From Bacteroidales bacterium (GTDB lineage Bacteria > Bacteroidota > Bacteroidia > Bacteroidales > P3): a DNA stretch of 27,547 bases. Position 1 is the first letter of the stretch. Every line of letters begins with the position of its first letter. Below the pieces are notes generated by a model, which was not told the origin of the DNA, searched no databases, and was given only the letters and a program-made list of their open reading frames with translations. Made by a program: the position numbers and the translations under genes. Of this stretch, positions 16,335-24,170 are shown in pieces. The DNA is taken from NCBI GenBank assembly GCA_023227645.1, contig JALNVJ010000002.1:1-27547 (forward strand). The letters run 5' to 3'.

Positions 16335-17786
16335 CTATTTAGGCAAAACATATTCTATGTCTTTTGGTTTTGGCCTAGGAACATAAGGCAATAGACTTCC
16401 CTCAGAAGGCTTTCGCATTGGGTTTTGAAGTATAACTCCTTTACTATCTAACATAACAAAGGTTGGAAAAACAATAATATTATATTTCTTAAGTAAATCC
16501 CATTTACCTTCAAAATGAACAAAATCCCATTTATATTTAACTCCAACATTTGAATTAACTAAGAAATTATAAAGAGCATCCAAGCTTTTATCACATGCTA
16601 TTGTTAGGAAATTGAAATTCTCACTAAGAGTATCCACAAGACTATACATCATATTTAGCTCTCTCAAACAAGCCGGTTCACTAACTTTTACAAAGGAAAT
16701 AATTAAGGGCTTTTCTTTATACTTATCTAAGGTGATATAGTTATTGTATATATCTTTTAATGTAAAATCCGTTGCCTTTACACCATAAGTCGATTGTTGA
16801 AAAAATGTATCTAAGAGGTTCTTCGCAATAAGAATATGTTGGGAAAATTTAGATTGATAAACAAAATTCTCAAGCATATTAACAATATTTGATCTATTAT
16901 AAAGCTGAGAAAAGAAAGCTTCCTTCATCCCTCTCAGGAATACTAATTCTCTAAAGACTTCATTCCTAAGCAAACTATCCCTCCCCAAAGAGTCTATTAA
17001 TGAAAAATAATCATTTGTTTCAAGCCATCTTTCTAATGTTCTCTTATCAAATATCTTATTCCCTTTTGTGAAATAATCACCATAAACCATTTCAAAACAA
17101 TCCATATAAGCTAAGTTTTCATAAAGAATTGGTTTGTTAAAGAAAAGCTCTGTTTTTAGTTTGATTTCATTATTAACTTTTGAAGAATATTCAATCATTC
17201 CAATAGAATACTTTAGATATTCTTTAATATAATCGGAATCGGAGGAATCAACTATAGAGCTAACCATATTTATCAACTTCTCTACTTTTTTCTTATCCCT
17301 ATAAAATAAAATATCCCTATCATTATTTACCATATATTCCTCAATTACACTATCAATAACAAAAACCTTTTCATTTAGAGAGTTGTCAATTGAACTATCA
17401 ATGATTATTGGCAAAGGAAATTTATAGAAAAGAGTATTAACCTTATCAGATATATTGAAGTTGAAAGGAAGTATTCTTAATTTGTAGGTAGAACCCATTT
17501 TAGCAATAAAATTATAATCGAAAGACTCAATCCTTATCTTAATTAATGAAGTATTGGAAATGCTTATGGCAAAATTAAAAGCAGAATCCTCATCTCCAAC
17601 CCTAAAAACAGCCTCCTCTTTCTCTAGTTTTGAGAGATTGTCCGAAATAGAAATTAGCCTAATTGTTTTCCCTCCAATCCCTTGTCCAACTCCATCAATC
17701 CTTAAATTTTGAGCATTAAGTCCAAACGGAAGAAGAAAAACAAAGATAAATAAGATAGTATTTCTAATAATAGCACCTTCTGTCAT
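16335..17786 (-). CDS. Exported thioredoxin-fold (TlpA-like) protein with incomplete active site
   Basis: A 483-residue exported protein. A signal peptide is clear if translation starts at 17786 (MTEGAIIRNTILFIFVFLLP, cleavage after FGLNAQ). A longer in-frame start at 17858 would put 24 extra residues before it and is unlikely. The first 340 or so residues are a helical and beta region like the N-terminal part of many Bacteroidales TlpA-family proteins, with no recognised domain. The last 130 residues have a thioredoxin-like order: GVKATDFTLKDIYNNYITLD, a strand PLIISFVKV, then EPACLREL where CxxC normally stands, and the cis-Pro segment YNIIVFPTFVMLDSKG. Only the second active-site Cys remains, so classical disulfide exchange is doubtful. 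It follows the hydrogenase-like gene by 138 bp with a terminator between. Function unknown. Confidence 0.75.
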   Translation of the reverse strand: MTEGAIIRNTILFIFVFLLPFGLNAQNLRIDGVGQGIGGKTIRLISISDNLSKLEKEEAVFRVGDEDSAFNFAISISNTSLIKIRIESFDYNFIAKMGSTYKLRILPFNFNISDKVNTLFYKFPLPIIIDSSIDNSLNEKVFVIDSVIEEYMVNNDRDILFYRDKKKVEKLINMVSSIVDSSDSDYIKEYLKYSIGMIEYSSKVNNEIKLKTELFFNKPILYENLAYMDCFEMVYGDYFTKGNKIFDKRTLERWLETNDYFSLIDSLGRDSLLRNEVFRELVFLRGMKEAFFSQLYNRSNIVNMLENFVYQSKFSQHILIAKNLLDTFFQQSTYGVKATDFTLKDIYNNYITLDKYKEKPLIISFVKVSEPACLRELNMMYSLVDTLSENFNFLTIACDKSLDALYNFLVNSNVGVKYKWDFVHFEGKWDLLKKYNIIVFPTFVMLDSKGVILQNPMRKPSEGSLLPYVPRPKPKDIEYVLPK

Positions 17787-17907
17787 AAATTTAATATGTA
17801 AAAATTTGTATTTCATTGCTAAAAAATAAAACATTATGCATTTAAAACATAAAACCAACTGAAAAATTATATAGATTTAAGATTTATTTACAAAGACTGG
17901 GAGAAAA

Positions 17908-17933
17908 GAAAAAAAAGAAATACTTTATTTCTT
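17908..17933 (-). terminator. Probable terminator overlapping the hydS-like stop codon
   Basis: On the minus strand AAGAAATA (17926-17933) pairs with TATTTCTT (17915-17922) around a 3-nt loop, and a T-rich tract follows (complement of 17908-17916). The stem includes part of the stop codon at 17925-17927. The stem is AT-rich, so strength is uncertain. Confidence 0.5.
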
Positions 17934-19295
17934 AAAAACATAGTCCTTTATCTTTTCTTCACCCCAAATCTTTTTTAATATTTCAACACTCTCTTCTACA
18001 CTCAAACTATTTCTCATCTCCAAATTTCTTTGAATAAAAACACAGTCGCTCAACTTTGCCTCATCGCAAGCTATATCTTCTGCTAAAGCATGACAAGAAG
18101 GAGCTCCACAAACATTACAATCGGTCTGAGGAAGTTTGGCCTCAATTTCTTTTATTCTAGTTAGCTTTTGAAATGCAACACTAATATCATCATCCAAAAC
18201 CATCATACTCCTAGGCAAAATTTTGGCTACAGAAGCATTTTCTATCAAAAAATCCTCCTCAGAATAGATTGCTTTCTTTCTTGATGTTTCTCCATTCCTT
18301 TCCCTTTCAGCTAATTTTCGAGCTCTTTGAGTCATTCTATCATTAATCATAAACCTATTTCCACAAGTTAAGATTCCACCTGCACAACTCTCATCACAAG
18401 CCCTTAGCTCGAGAAAATCTAAATCCTCAATCTCATCGTTCTCCACCTTTTCTAAAAAATCCATAACATTATGTATTTCGTCAATGGCAAAGCTTTTTCT
18501 ACAATCAGTAAGTCTTTTCTCTCCATTTGTTAGAGCAAAAAGGATAGAATCAGAAGGTGCATCATTAGCAGAAACAGACTTATCATATTCCTTATGCTGC
18601 TTAATTTGCTTATATACCATATTATACATGGTATCCATATTCAAGACTCCATCAACTGTGGATTTATCTTCCCCAACAGGACTCTTAGTTGCAGCAATCT
18701 TGGCTGCACAAGGAGTAATGTAAAATATACCGATCTCTTTTGGGTCGGCACCCTCATCAATTAATTTCTTACGAATATATATTGAAGTGAAATCGACAGG
18801 TGCTTTAATTGAAATTAGATTATCAACCAAAGAAGGAAACTTAACCTGAATAAGACGAACAACGGCAGGACAAAATGTGGAAATAAGAGGTTTCTTATCT
18901 TGGTGTTCACTAATATATTTATTAGTAAGCTTAGTATGAGTCATTGCTGAAGACTCTACCTCTATCACGTGAGTAAAACCAATCTCTTTTATAACAGAAT
19001 AGACCTGAGAAGCTCTAATATCCTCTGAAAATTGGCCAAGGAATACTGAAGGCATCAAAACAACTCTATACTTAAAATTGTAAATATTGTCAAAGTCATC
19101 TTGAGCAACATAAACAGCTCCACTTGGGCAAACCTTATAACACTCTCCACAATCCACACATTTATTTCCGTAAATAGTAGCCTTGCCGTTCCTTACCCTA
19201 ATAGCTTCTGTTGGACAATTTCTCATACAAAGAGAGCAACCATAACAAATTTTATGGTCAATCTTTAAAGCATGATAAAAAAAGTTTTCAGTCAT
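17925..19295 (-). CDS. HydS-like (putative sensory) [FeFe]-hydrogenase
   Basis: A 456-residue iron-sulfur protein. Residues 17-28 and 46-57 are two bacterial ferredoxin motifs (CxxCxxCxxxCP). The central domain keeps the four cysteines that ligate the H-cluster: Cys142 in STFCPAVVR, Cys196 in TPCAAK, and Cys300 and Cys304 in RACDESCAGG. A C-terminal Fe-S domain follows (CNVCGAPSC from residue 393, then C410 and C418). Compared with catalytic enzymes, the Cys next to the first ligand is Phe141, the Met of MPC is Thr195, and the final Glu of MPCxxKxxE is Ala202; Lys199 is kept. This architecture, without PAS or kinase domain, matches the putatively sensory HydS group (C/D in hydrogenase classifications). 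Two signalling-type genes lie directly upstream (22- and 30-bp start-to-stop spacing context). No maturation genes hydEFG are in the window. Confidence 0.85.
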   Translation of the reverse strand: MTENFFYHALKIDHKICYGCSLCMRNCPTEAIRVRNGKATIYGNKCVDCGECYKVCPSGAVYVAQDDFDNIYNFKYRVVLMPSVFLGQFSEDIRASQVYSVIKEIGFTHVIEVESSAMTHTKLTNKYISEHQDKKPLISTFCPAVVRLIQVKFPSLVDNLISIKAPVDFTSIYIRKKLIDEGADPKEIGIFYITPCAAKIAATKSPVGEDKSTVDGVLNMDTMYNMVYKQIKQHKEYDKSVSANDAPSDSILFALTNGEKRLTDCRKSFAIDEIHNVMDFLEKVENDEIEDLDFLELRACDESCAGGILTCGNRFMINDRMTQRARKLAERERNGETSRKKAIYSEEDFLIENASVAKILPRSMMVLDDDISVAFQKLTRIKEIEAKLPQTDCNVCGAPSCHALAEDIACDEAKLSDCVFIQRNLEMRNSLSVEESVEILKKIWGEEKIKDYVFKK

Positions 19296-19317
19296 GATAA
19301 CCTAGTATTAAATATTA

Positions 19318-19737
19318 TTAAAGAAAATTGACGACCATCTTTATCTCTGTTCCAACACCCACTTCGGTCTTAATTTCCAATTCATCAACATTGTTTTTAA
19401 TATTGGGCAAACCCATACCAGCTCCAAAACCCATTTCCCTAACCTTTGCAGAGGCAGTAGAAAAACCTACTGTCATTGCCTTATCTAAATCGGGAATACC
19501 AGGACCCACGTCTTTAATTGTAACAGCAATCTTTTCTTGATCCAAATCCACAAAAATAGTACCTCCATAAGCATGAGCAATAGCATTTACCTCTGCCTCA
19601 TAAACAGCCACAACAATCTTCTTTATTTTTTGATTATCAATATTTAACTGTTTCAAAGTCTTTTTTATCTCACTTGAAGCCTTACCTGCATTAGAAAAGT
19701 CTCCCTCAACAACTACAAATTCATTATGCATATACAA
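19318..19737 (-). CDS. GHKL ATP-binding protein, anti-sigma/serine-kinase (RsbW/SpoIIAB) type
   Basis: A 139-residue protein consisting of one HATPase domain and nothing else: no transmembrane, dimerisation or receiver region. The Bergerat ATP-binding boxes are intact: N box VYEAEVNAIAHAYGG, G1 box DVGPGIPD, and G2 box MGFGAGMGLPNIKN. Stand-alone proteins of this kind act as anti-sigma factors or serine kinases in partner-switching systems, or as histidine-kinase-like ATPases in hydrogenase-linked clusters. The partner and output here are unknown. It lies between the DRTGG protein (8 bp) and the hydrogenase-like protein (22 bp), so all three are almost certainly one operon. The start ATG at 19737 gives a normal length; a second ATG two codons in (MYMHNE) is equally possible. 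Confidence 0.88.
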   Translation of the reverse strand: MYMHNEFVVVEGDFSNAGKASSEIKKTLKQLNIDNQKIKKIVVAVYEAEVNAIAHAYGGTIFVDLDQEKIAVTIKDVGPGIPDLDKAMTVGFSTASAKVREMGFGAGMGLPNIKNNVDELEIKTEVGVGTEIKMVVNFL

Positions 19738-19745
19738 TTATAATA

Positions 19746-20096
19746 TTAATAGACAGGACAAAGGCCGTTTTCATACAAAATACCCACAGTCCTGAAAAGC
19801 GAATAGCTACATTGAAGAACAATCATATCATTCTCCAAAGCCAATTCTATCATTTCTTCACTCGCCTGCTTATTTCTCACAAATAGCAAACATCTTATAT
19901 TAGCCATTTCGGCAGTTCTAATAGTTTGGATATTACACAAACCCGTAATAAGTACAACCTCTTCCTCATCCAAAGTAAGGACATCACTCATAAGGTCAGA
20001 AGCAAACCCATATTTTATTTGAATATCTAAATCTAAATTTGAATTAGAAACCAAAATCTGAGCATCTAGAATCTTAGCAATCTCACTAATTTTCAT
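19746..20096 (-). CDS. Stand-alone DRTGG-domain protein
   Basis: A 116-residue cytoplasmic protein of the DRTGG family, a fold also found in HPr kinase N-termini and phosphotransacetylases, with unknown function when alone. The features I rely on are the N-terminal MKISEIAKILDAQILV, the family signature YGFASDLMSDVL, the hydrophobic strands VVLITGLCN and CLLFVRNKQ, and the C-terminal SLFRTVGILYENG. There is no P-loop or kinase domain. In clostridia, proteins of this size sit beside small HATPase proteins and [FeFe]-hydrogenase genes (from memory), which supports the grouping seen here. It is the first gene of the three-gene unit, 34 bp downstream of a consensus promoter, and its stop is 8 bp before the HATPase gene. 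Confidence 0.8.
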   Translation of the reverse strand: MKISEIAKILDAQILVSNSNLDLDIQIKYGFASDLMSDVLTLDEEEVVLITGLCNIQTIRTAEMANIRCLLFVRNKQASEEMIELALENDMIVLQCSYSLFRTVGILYENGLCPVY

Positions 20097-20129
20097 ACAA
20101 TAAATAATAATAATTTAGAAAATAAAGCA

Positions 20130-20159
20130 CAAAGATAAGATAAATTAGTTAAAATCAAA
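20130..20159 (-). promoter_or_regulatory. Consensus promoter of the DRTGG-HATPase-hydrogenase unit
   Basis: On the minus strand TTTG (20156-20159), an 18-bp spacer and TATCTTTG (20130-20137) match the Bacteroidota pair. The -7 element is 33 bp upstream of the DRTGG start codon. Confidence 0.7.
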
Positions 20160-20329
20160 AAGCAGAAAGCAAAAACTTACAATAATGCGAGCAAAAGAAA
20201 ACACATATTTTACATAGAAGACTTGATTATTGTCAAAATATTTCGTATATTTACATTATAAAGTTAATAGGATTAGGTTCTTTGATATTTTATTCAAAAA
20301 AAGATACACATCATTTGCACTCTGAAACG

Positions 20330-20458
20330 AAGATTCAATAAATTTATACCGAGTCTTAGAGAATTAATACCATGACTTGGAGAATTTAAATAAGGATATA
20401 GAAAGCTAATTCTTTATATTAGAGATTAACTCGGAGAATTTATTATTAGAAAATTAAC
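20330..20458 (+). repeat. Degenerate 21-bp tandem repeat array
   Basis: The motif TTAGAGAATTAA / TTGGAGAATTTA recurs about five times. Units at 20330-20350, 20351-20371 and 20372-20392 are in exact 21-bp phase. Further copies near 20418, 20430 and 20445 (ATTAGAGATTAAC, CTCGGAGAATTTA, ATTAGAAAATTAAC) are shifted by deletions. The first two units each match the complement of unit 5248-5268 at 14 of 21 positions, which suggests one family in opposite orientation. The array runs to within 6 bp of the M23 peptidase stop codon. Confidence 0.5.
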
Positions 20459-20463
20459 TAAAT

Positions 20464-22227
20464 CTATTTTAGAATTGTAAACGCTTGAGTTGTTGAGTTA
20501 CCTACTTGGTCTTGGACTTCAATCCTAAGAGTATTGATTGGCAGGTTAAGTTCCTTATAATCTATATTATATATTAATGTTGAACTCTTACCATCGTATT
20601 CCATAAGTACCCATTTATCATTTATATAACCATTGTATTTTGATATTCCACTTAATTTATCTCTTATACGTAGAGTTATGGTCTTTTGTTTAGATTTGAG
20701 CTTCCCATTTAATTTAAAATTCTTAGGATAAATACTTGGGCTTATGGTGTCAAGTGCCAAGGAATAGGTTCCGAAATTACGAGTAGTAGCTATGATATTC
20801 TCTTGGTTTATTTCTCCTGATATTGAGTTTTGATATTTGTTTTTTTGCTCAACAACAACCATTTTTCTCTTATACTCTGGCTTAATATTATTGGGTAGAG
20901 GCATTTGTATAATCATATTGGAATGAAGGGCTGAGGATGATTCTATTTTAAGAATTGGGTATTGGGTATTAGCGTCTGTTGTTCTTAGGTAGTCAATTTG
21001 GGATGTTTCATATAATGCTTTTTTTGGCACTTTTATTTTGAATTGATTATCTTCTATTATATTGTCTTTATCCCAATAAAAGGTATGGGTAGGTATTGAT
21101 TTAGGAATTATTTGAGTGTTTGGATTCGAAACAAGTGATTGAATATAGAACGTGAAACTCATGGTATTTTGTTTAAAGTCTTGAACAATATATTCTATCT
21201 TTCTTATGGCATTTGACTCAAGATTTATTATTCCTGTGGAGTTAGTGGTTTTGAAGCTTGGGAATTGGTTATTTGGTAGCTTCTTTGTTATCAGGAATTT
21301 TTGGTTTTTGTTTTTATAAATCTCGTAATCTATACAAGCATTTATATAACGCGACTGATCAAATGAAAATTCATCTATCTGGAATTGCCAAAAGACCTCA
21401 TCGTCAACAAGAAGTTTATAGGAATATATTCCGTTTCGTGATGTGCTACCTAAAGACTTATCATAAGCTTGTATTCCAAGACTTATTTGGTTTGTTGCTT
21501 GGATGGTATCGTTAGGTTTTATTGTTTTATTATTTTTAGGTCTTGGTTGATTAGGACTTATTACCTCATAGATTTGTTTGTCTGGCATTCCCTCAACCCT
21601 TGAAAACTCTCCTTCTGGTCTAATAATTAGAGATTGAATATAGGGTAAAGTTGTGTCTATTACCTCTATTCCAAAATGTTGTGGATTTATTATATATTGG
21701 GTTTTGGTATTTCTTATTTCAAAGTGCAAATGCGGTCCTCCACTCGAGCCAGTATTTCCAGCATAAGCTATCAACTCTCCTTTTTCAATTCTGAGTTTAC
21801 CTTTTTCAACTTCAATATCAAACTCGTATGTTTGCTTATCGTATTGGTATTTTCTTATATACTCTTCTATCTTTGGAGAATAGTTTCTTAGGTGCATATA
21901 GACTGTGGTATATCCGTTAGGATGGTCTATATATAGGTTCTTCCCTCCTCCCCATGCCTGTATTTTTATCCTTGATACCGAACCTTGAAATGGACTATAT
22001 ACTTTTTCTCCTTCCTGCCCACCGATTCTAAGATCTAGGCCTGAATGAAAATGATTAGTTCTAGGTTCAGCAAAACTGCCAGACAGATTTAATTCTCGTT
22101 TTATTGGACTTTGAAATTGATTTTTCGGATAGTTTTTTGTTTGACTCTGAGAAGGAATTGGGATTAGTAGAAAAACTAGTATAGTTAAAAGTAAATATTT
22201 CAGAGTTCTGTTTAGTTTTTTGTTCAT
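20464..22227 (-). CDS. Exported M23 family metallopeptidase (LytM domain)
   Basis: A 587-residue exported protein with signal peptide MNKKLNRTLKYLLLTILVFL...SQSQ. The M23 zinc site lies unusually close to the N-terminus: His61 and Asp65 in HFHSGLDLRIGG, and His166 with His168 in GGPHLHFEIRN. A lysine/glutamate-rich insertion (about residues 115-150) sits between them. All ligands are present, so peptidoglycan endopeptidase activity is plausible. Residues 190-587 are a long beta-rich C-terminal region without a recognised family, ending in segments like DTISPSIYPKNFKL and VQDQVGNSTTQAFTILK that resemble Ig-like bacterial domains. No T9SS tail is present, so a periplasmic location is likely. 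It starts 15 bp after the alpha/beta hydrolase stop. Confidence 0.92.
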   Translation of the reverse strand: MNKKLNRTLKYLLLTILVFLLIPIPSQSQTKNYPKNQFQSPIKRELNLSGSFAEPRTNHFHSGLDLRIGGQEGEKVYSPFQGSVSRIKIQAWGGGKNLYIDHPNGYTTVYMHLRNYSPKIEEYIRKYQYDKQTYEFDIEVEKGKLRIEKGELIAYAGNTGSSGGPHLHFEIRNTKTQYIINPQHFGIEVIDTTLPYIQSLIIRPEGEFSRVEGMPDKQIYEVISPNQPRPKNNKTIKPNDTIQATNQISLGIQAYDKSLGSTSRNGIYSYKLLVDDEVFWQFQIDEFSFDQSRYINACIDYEIYKNKNQKFLITKKLPNNQFPSFKTTNSTGIINLESNAIRKIEYIVQDFKQNTMSFTFYIQSLVSNPNTQIIPKSIPTHTFYWDKDNIIEDNQFKIKVPKKALYETSQIDYLRTTDANTQYPILKIESSSALHSNMIIQMPLPNNIKPEYKRKMVVVEQKNKYQNSISGEINQENIIATTRNFGTYSLALDTISPSIYPKNFKLNGKLKSKQKTITLRIRDKLSGISKYNGYINDKWVLMEYDGKSSTLIYNIDYKELNLPINTLRIEVQDQVGNSTTQAFTILK

Positions 22228-22242
22228 TCTTATTTATTAATT

Positions 22243-23049
22243 TTAGATATAACACATTTTAGTGAAGGATAGAAGCCTGAGTTGTATAATTGATTTGGCT
22301 TCTACATGTATCATATGAGCTACATCATCTAACATCATTAGTTCTGTGTGCTTAGGCATCATTGCTTGAGCAAATACTTTTTCCATTTGGATTCTTGGAT
22401 CTTGTTTCCCGGCCAAAAATAGTATTGGGTAATGTGCATTAACAAGGACATCTAGTCTTGATGACTTTTCCATCATTCCTTTTTGTGCTGCTATTATACT
22501 TTCGGCTTTCATACCCATCGCCATATCTTGAAGTTCTTTTATTTCTGGATATAATCTTTCTCGGTTACTAACGCAAAAAAGATCTGGAATAAAGCTTACA
22601 ATAAACGATGCTCTATTGTTTTGGATTATTTCGCAAGTTCTTACCCTACCCTCTCTTGCTTCATCAGTATCTTTAAGAGCATGAGAATTAATTAGGGTTA
22701 ATCCTTTTAATGTTTCTGAATATCTTTCACCAAAGGCTAAGGCAACATAACCGCCCATTGAATGACCTGCCATAACACAGTTTTTAACTCCAACATGGTC
22801 TAGAACTGCCTTTACCATATCGGCTTGCATTTCCATTGTGTGACTATCCCCAAAATCAGAGGTTTCTCCGTGACCAAGCAAGTCTATGGCTATAACTCTA
22901 ATTTCTTTCATATATTTAAACACATAACTTGCCCAAACATCAAGGTTATTCATAAAACCATGTAGTAGAACTAACGTTTGATTTCCCTGCCCTTCATCTT
23001 GATAGTTTATTATAACTTTGTCTTTATATAGCATAGATTTATGTTTCAT
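22243..23049 (-). CDS. Alpha/beta hydrolase
   Basis: A 268-residue cytoplasmic esterase-like enzyme of the alpha/beta hydrolase fold. Visible features are the oxyanion segment LLHGFMNNLDVW, the strand VIAIDLLGHGETSDF, the nucleophile elbow AGHSMGG with Ser97, the acid Asp217 in FLAGKQDPRI and His245 in DDVAHMIHVEA. The triad is complete. The substrate cannot be deduced; relatives include esterases, lipases and BioH-like or MenH-like enzymes. It lacks a signal peptide. It is cotranscribed with the M23 peptidase downstream (15 bp), and its 5' end is divergent from murB, 113 bp apart. Confidence 0.88.
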   Translation of the reverse strand: MKHKSMLYKDKVIINYQDEGQGNQTLVLLHGFMNNLDVWASYVFKYMKEIRVIAIDLLGHGETSDFGDSHTMEMQADMVKAVLDHVGVKNCVMAGHSMGGYVALAFGERYSETLKGLTLINSHALKDTDEAREGRVRTCEIIQNNRASFIVSFIPDLFCVSNRERLYPEIKELQDMAMGMKAESIIAAQKGMMEKSSRLDVLVNAHYPILFLAGKQDPRIQMEKVFAQAMMPKHTELMMLDDVAHMIHVEAKSIIQLRLLSFTKMCYI

Positions 23050-23129
23050 AGCAGGTGTTTTTTGATTGTTTAATTCTACAAAATTAAAAATTATTATCCA
23101 AAGAGAGGTATTATTTTCTTATTTATTTG

Positions 23130-23137
23130 TATGTTTG
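23130..23137 (+). promoter_or_regulatory. Candidate -7 element for murB
   Basis: TATGTTTG matches TAnnTTTG 25 bp before the ATG at 23163. No good -33 element is seen. It overlaps an in-frame TTG at 23127, arguing against that start codon. Confidence 0.35.
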
Positions 23138-23162
23138 TACAATTATTTATTTATTCAAGCTG

Positions 23163-24170
23163 ATGATTTATTCAAATTATAACTTAAAATCCCTAAATTC
23201 TTTCGGGCTGGATACATATGCTAAAACTTTTATTTTCATCGATAAAGAGAACGATTTACTAGACATTAATGACACTAGCCTTTCTGAAAAGAACATCATT
23301 TTAGGTGGTGGCAGCAATACTGTTTTTGTGAATGATTATTTTGATGGAACCATTATTTCAATTAGGAATAAAGGAATTAACATTGTTCAGGAGGGGGACG
23401 ACTTCGTTATTTTAGATGCTTTTTCGGGAGAAGTATGGAATGATGTTGTAAGTTTCTGTGCAAAGAAAGGTTGGTGGGGAATTGAAAATCTTGCAGCAGT
23501 TTTTGGTAATGTTGGGGCAGTGGCTGTTCAAAATATTGGAGCGTATGGAGCAGAATTAAGAGACTGTTTTATGGAGTGTTTGACATATAATCCTTTGAAA
23601 AAAGAATGGAAGACATATGTAAATGAAGATTTGAATTTTGGTTATAGGTATTCAATTTTTAAAAATCAAAAAGAGCTTGAAATTATATGGAAAATTAGAC
23701 TAAGACTTTCAAAAACAATGAAAATCAATAATTCTTATGCCGCCATTAACAATAAGATTATAGAAGAAAACCTTAACATTTCAACTCCTTTAGATATGGT
23801 TAATTTGGTTACAAAGATCAGAAACTCAAAGCTACCCGACCCAAAGGTTTTGGGGAATTGTGGTTCTTTTTTCAAGAACCCTATTGTGAGCGAAAGTCAT
23901 TTTGAATTACTTAAAAAGAAGTTTTCTTCAATCCCTTCTTATGAAGTGGAAAATGGAGTCAAGTTAGCAGCTGGATGGTTGATTGAACAATGTGGTTGGA
24001 AAGGAAAGAGGGTTGGAAACGTTGGAATGCACAATAAGCAAGCTCTGATTATGGTTAATTATGGGAATGCCAAAGGAGAAGAAATTCTTAACTTGGCGTA
24101 TGAAATAGAAAAGTCTGTTAAAAATAAATTTAATGTTGAATTAGAAAAAGAGGTACATATTATTTTATGA
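23163..24170 (+). CDS. murB: UDP-N-acetylenolpyruvoylglucosamine reductase MurB
   Basis: Cytoplasmic FAD enzyme that uses NADPH to reduce UDP-GlcNAc-enolpyruvate to UDP-MurNAc, the second step committed to peptidoglycan. From the ATG at 23163 it is 335 residues, the size of type I MurB (E. coli 342). FAD-binding IILGGGSNTVFV, AVFGNVGAVAVQNIGAYG, the NFGYRYSIFK segment, the catalytic-serine loop NCGSFFKNP and the C-terminal catalytic-glutamate region VELEKEVHII are all present. The Tyr-bearing loop of type I enzymes also appears. Upstream of 23163 an in-frame TTG at 23127 would add 12 atypical residues and is rejected. Its stop overlaps the next gene's start (ATGA), so that gene is translationally coupled. 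Confidence 0.96.
   Translation: MIYSNYNLKSLNSFGLDTYAKTFIFIDKENDLLDINDTSLSEKNIILGGGSNTVFVNDYFDGTIISIRNKGINIVQEGDDFVILDAFSGEVWNDVVSFCAKKGWWGIENLAAVFGNVGAVAVQNIGAYGAELRDCFMECLTYNPLKKEWKTYVNEDLNFGYRYSIFKNQKELEIIWKIRLRLSKTMKINNSYAAINNKIIEENLNISTPLDMVNLVTKIRNSKLPDPKVLGNCGSFFKNPIVSESHFELLKKKFSSIPSYEVENGVKLAAGWLIEQCGWKGKRVGNVGMHNKQALIMVNYGNAKGEEILNLAYEIEKSVKNKFNVELEKEVHIIL

Larger units (their letters stand above)
20097..20463. other. 367-bp intergenic region with promoter and degenerate repeat array
   Basis: Between the M23 peptidase stop and the DRTGG gene start. It holds the promoter at 20130-20159, about 170 bp of AT-rich sequence in which I see nothing further, and the degenerate 21-bp repeat array from 20330 up to the peptidase stop codon. 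No open reading frame is credible. Confidence 0.65.

Noticed and set aside
17787..17858. Upstream start for the thioredoxin-fold protein
   Set aside because: It would place 24 residues ahead of a clear signal peptide.
23127..23162. TTG start giving a longer MurB
   Set aside because: The added residues are atypical for MurB and the TTG lies within a promoter-like TATGTTTG; the ATG at 23163 fits family length.
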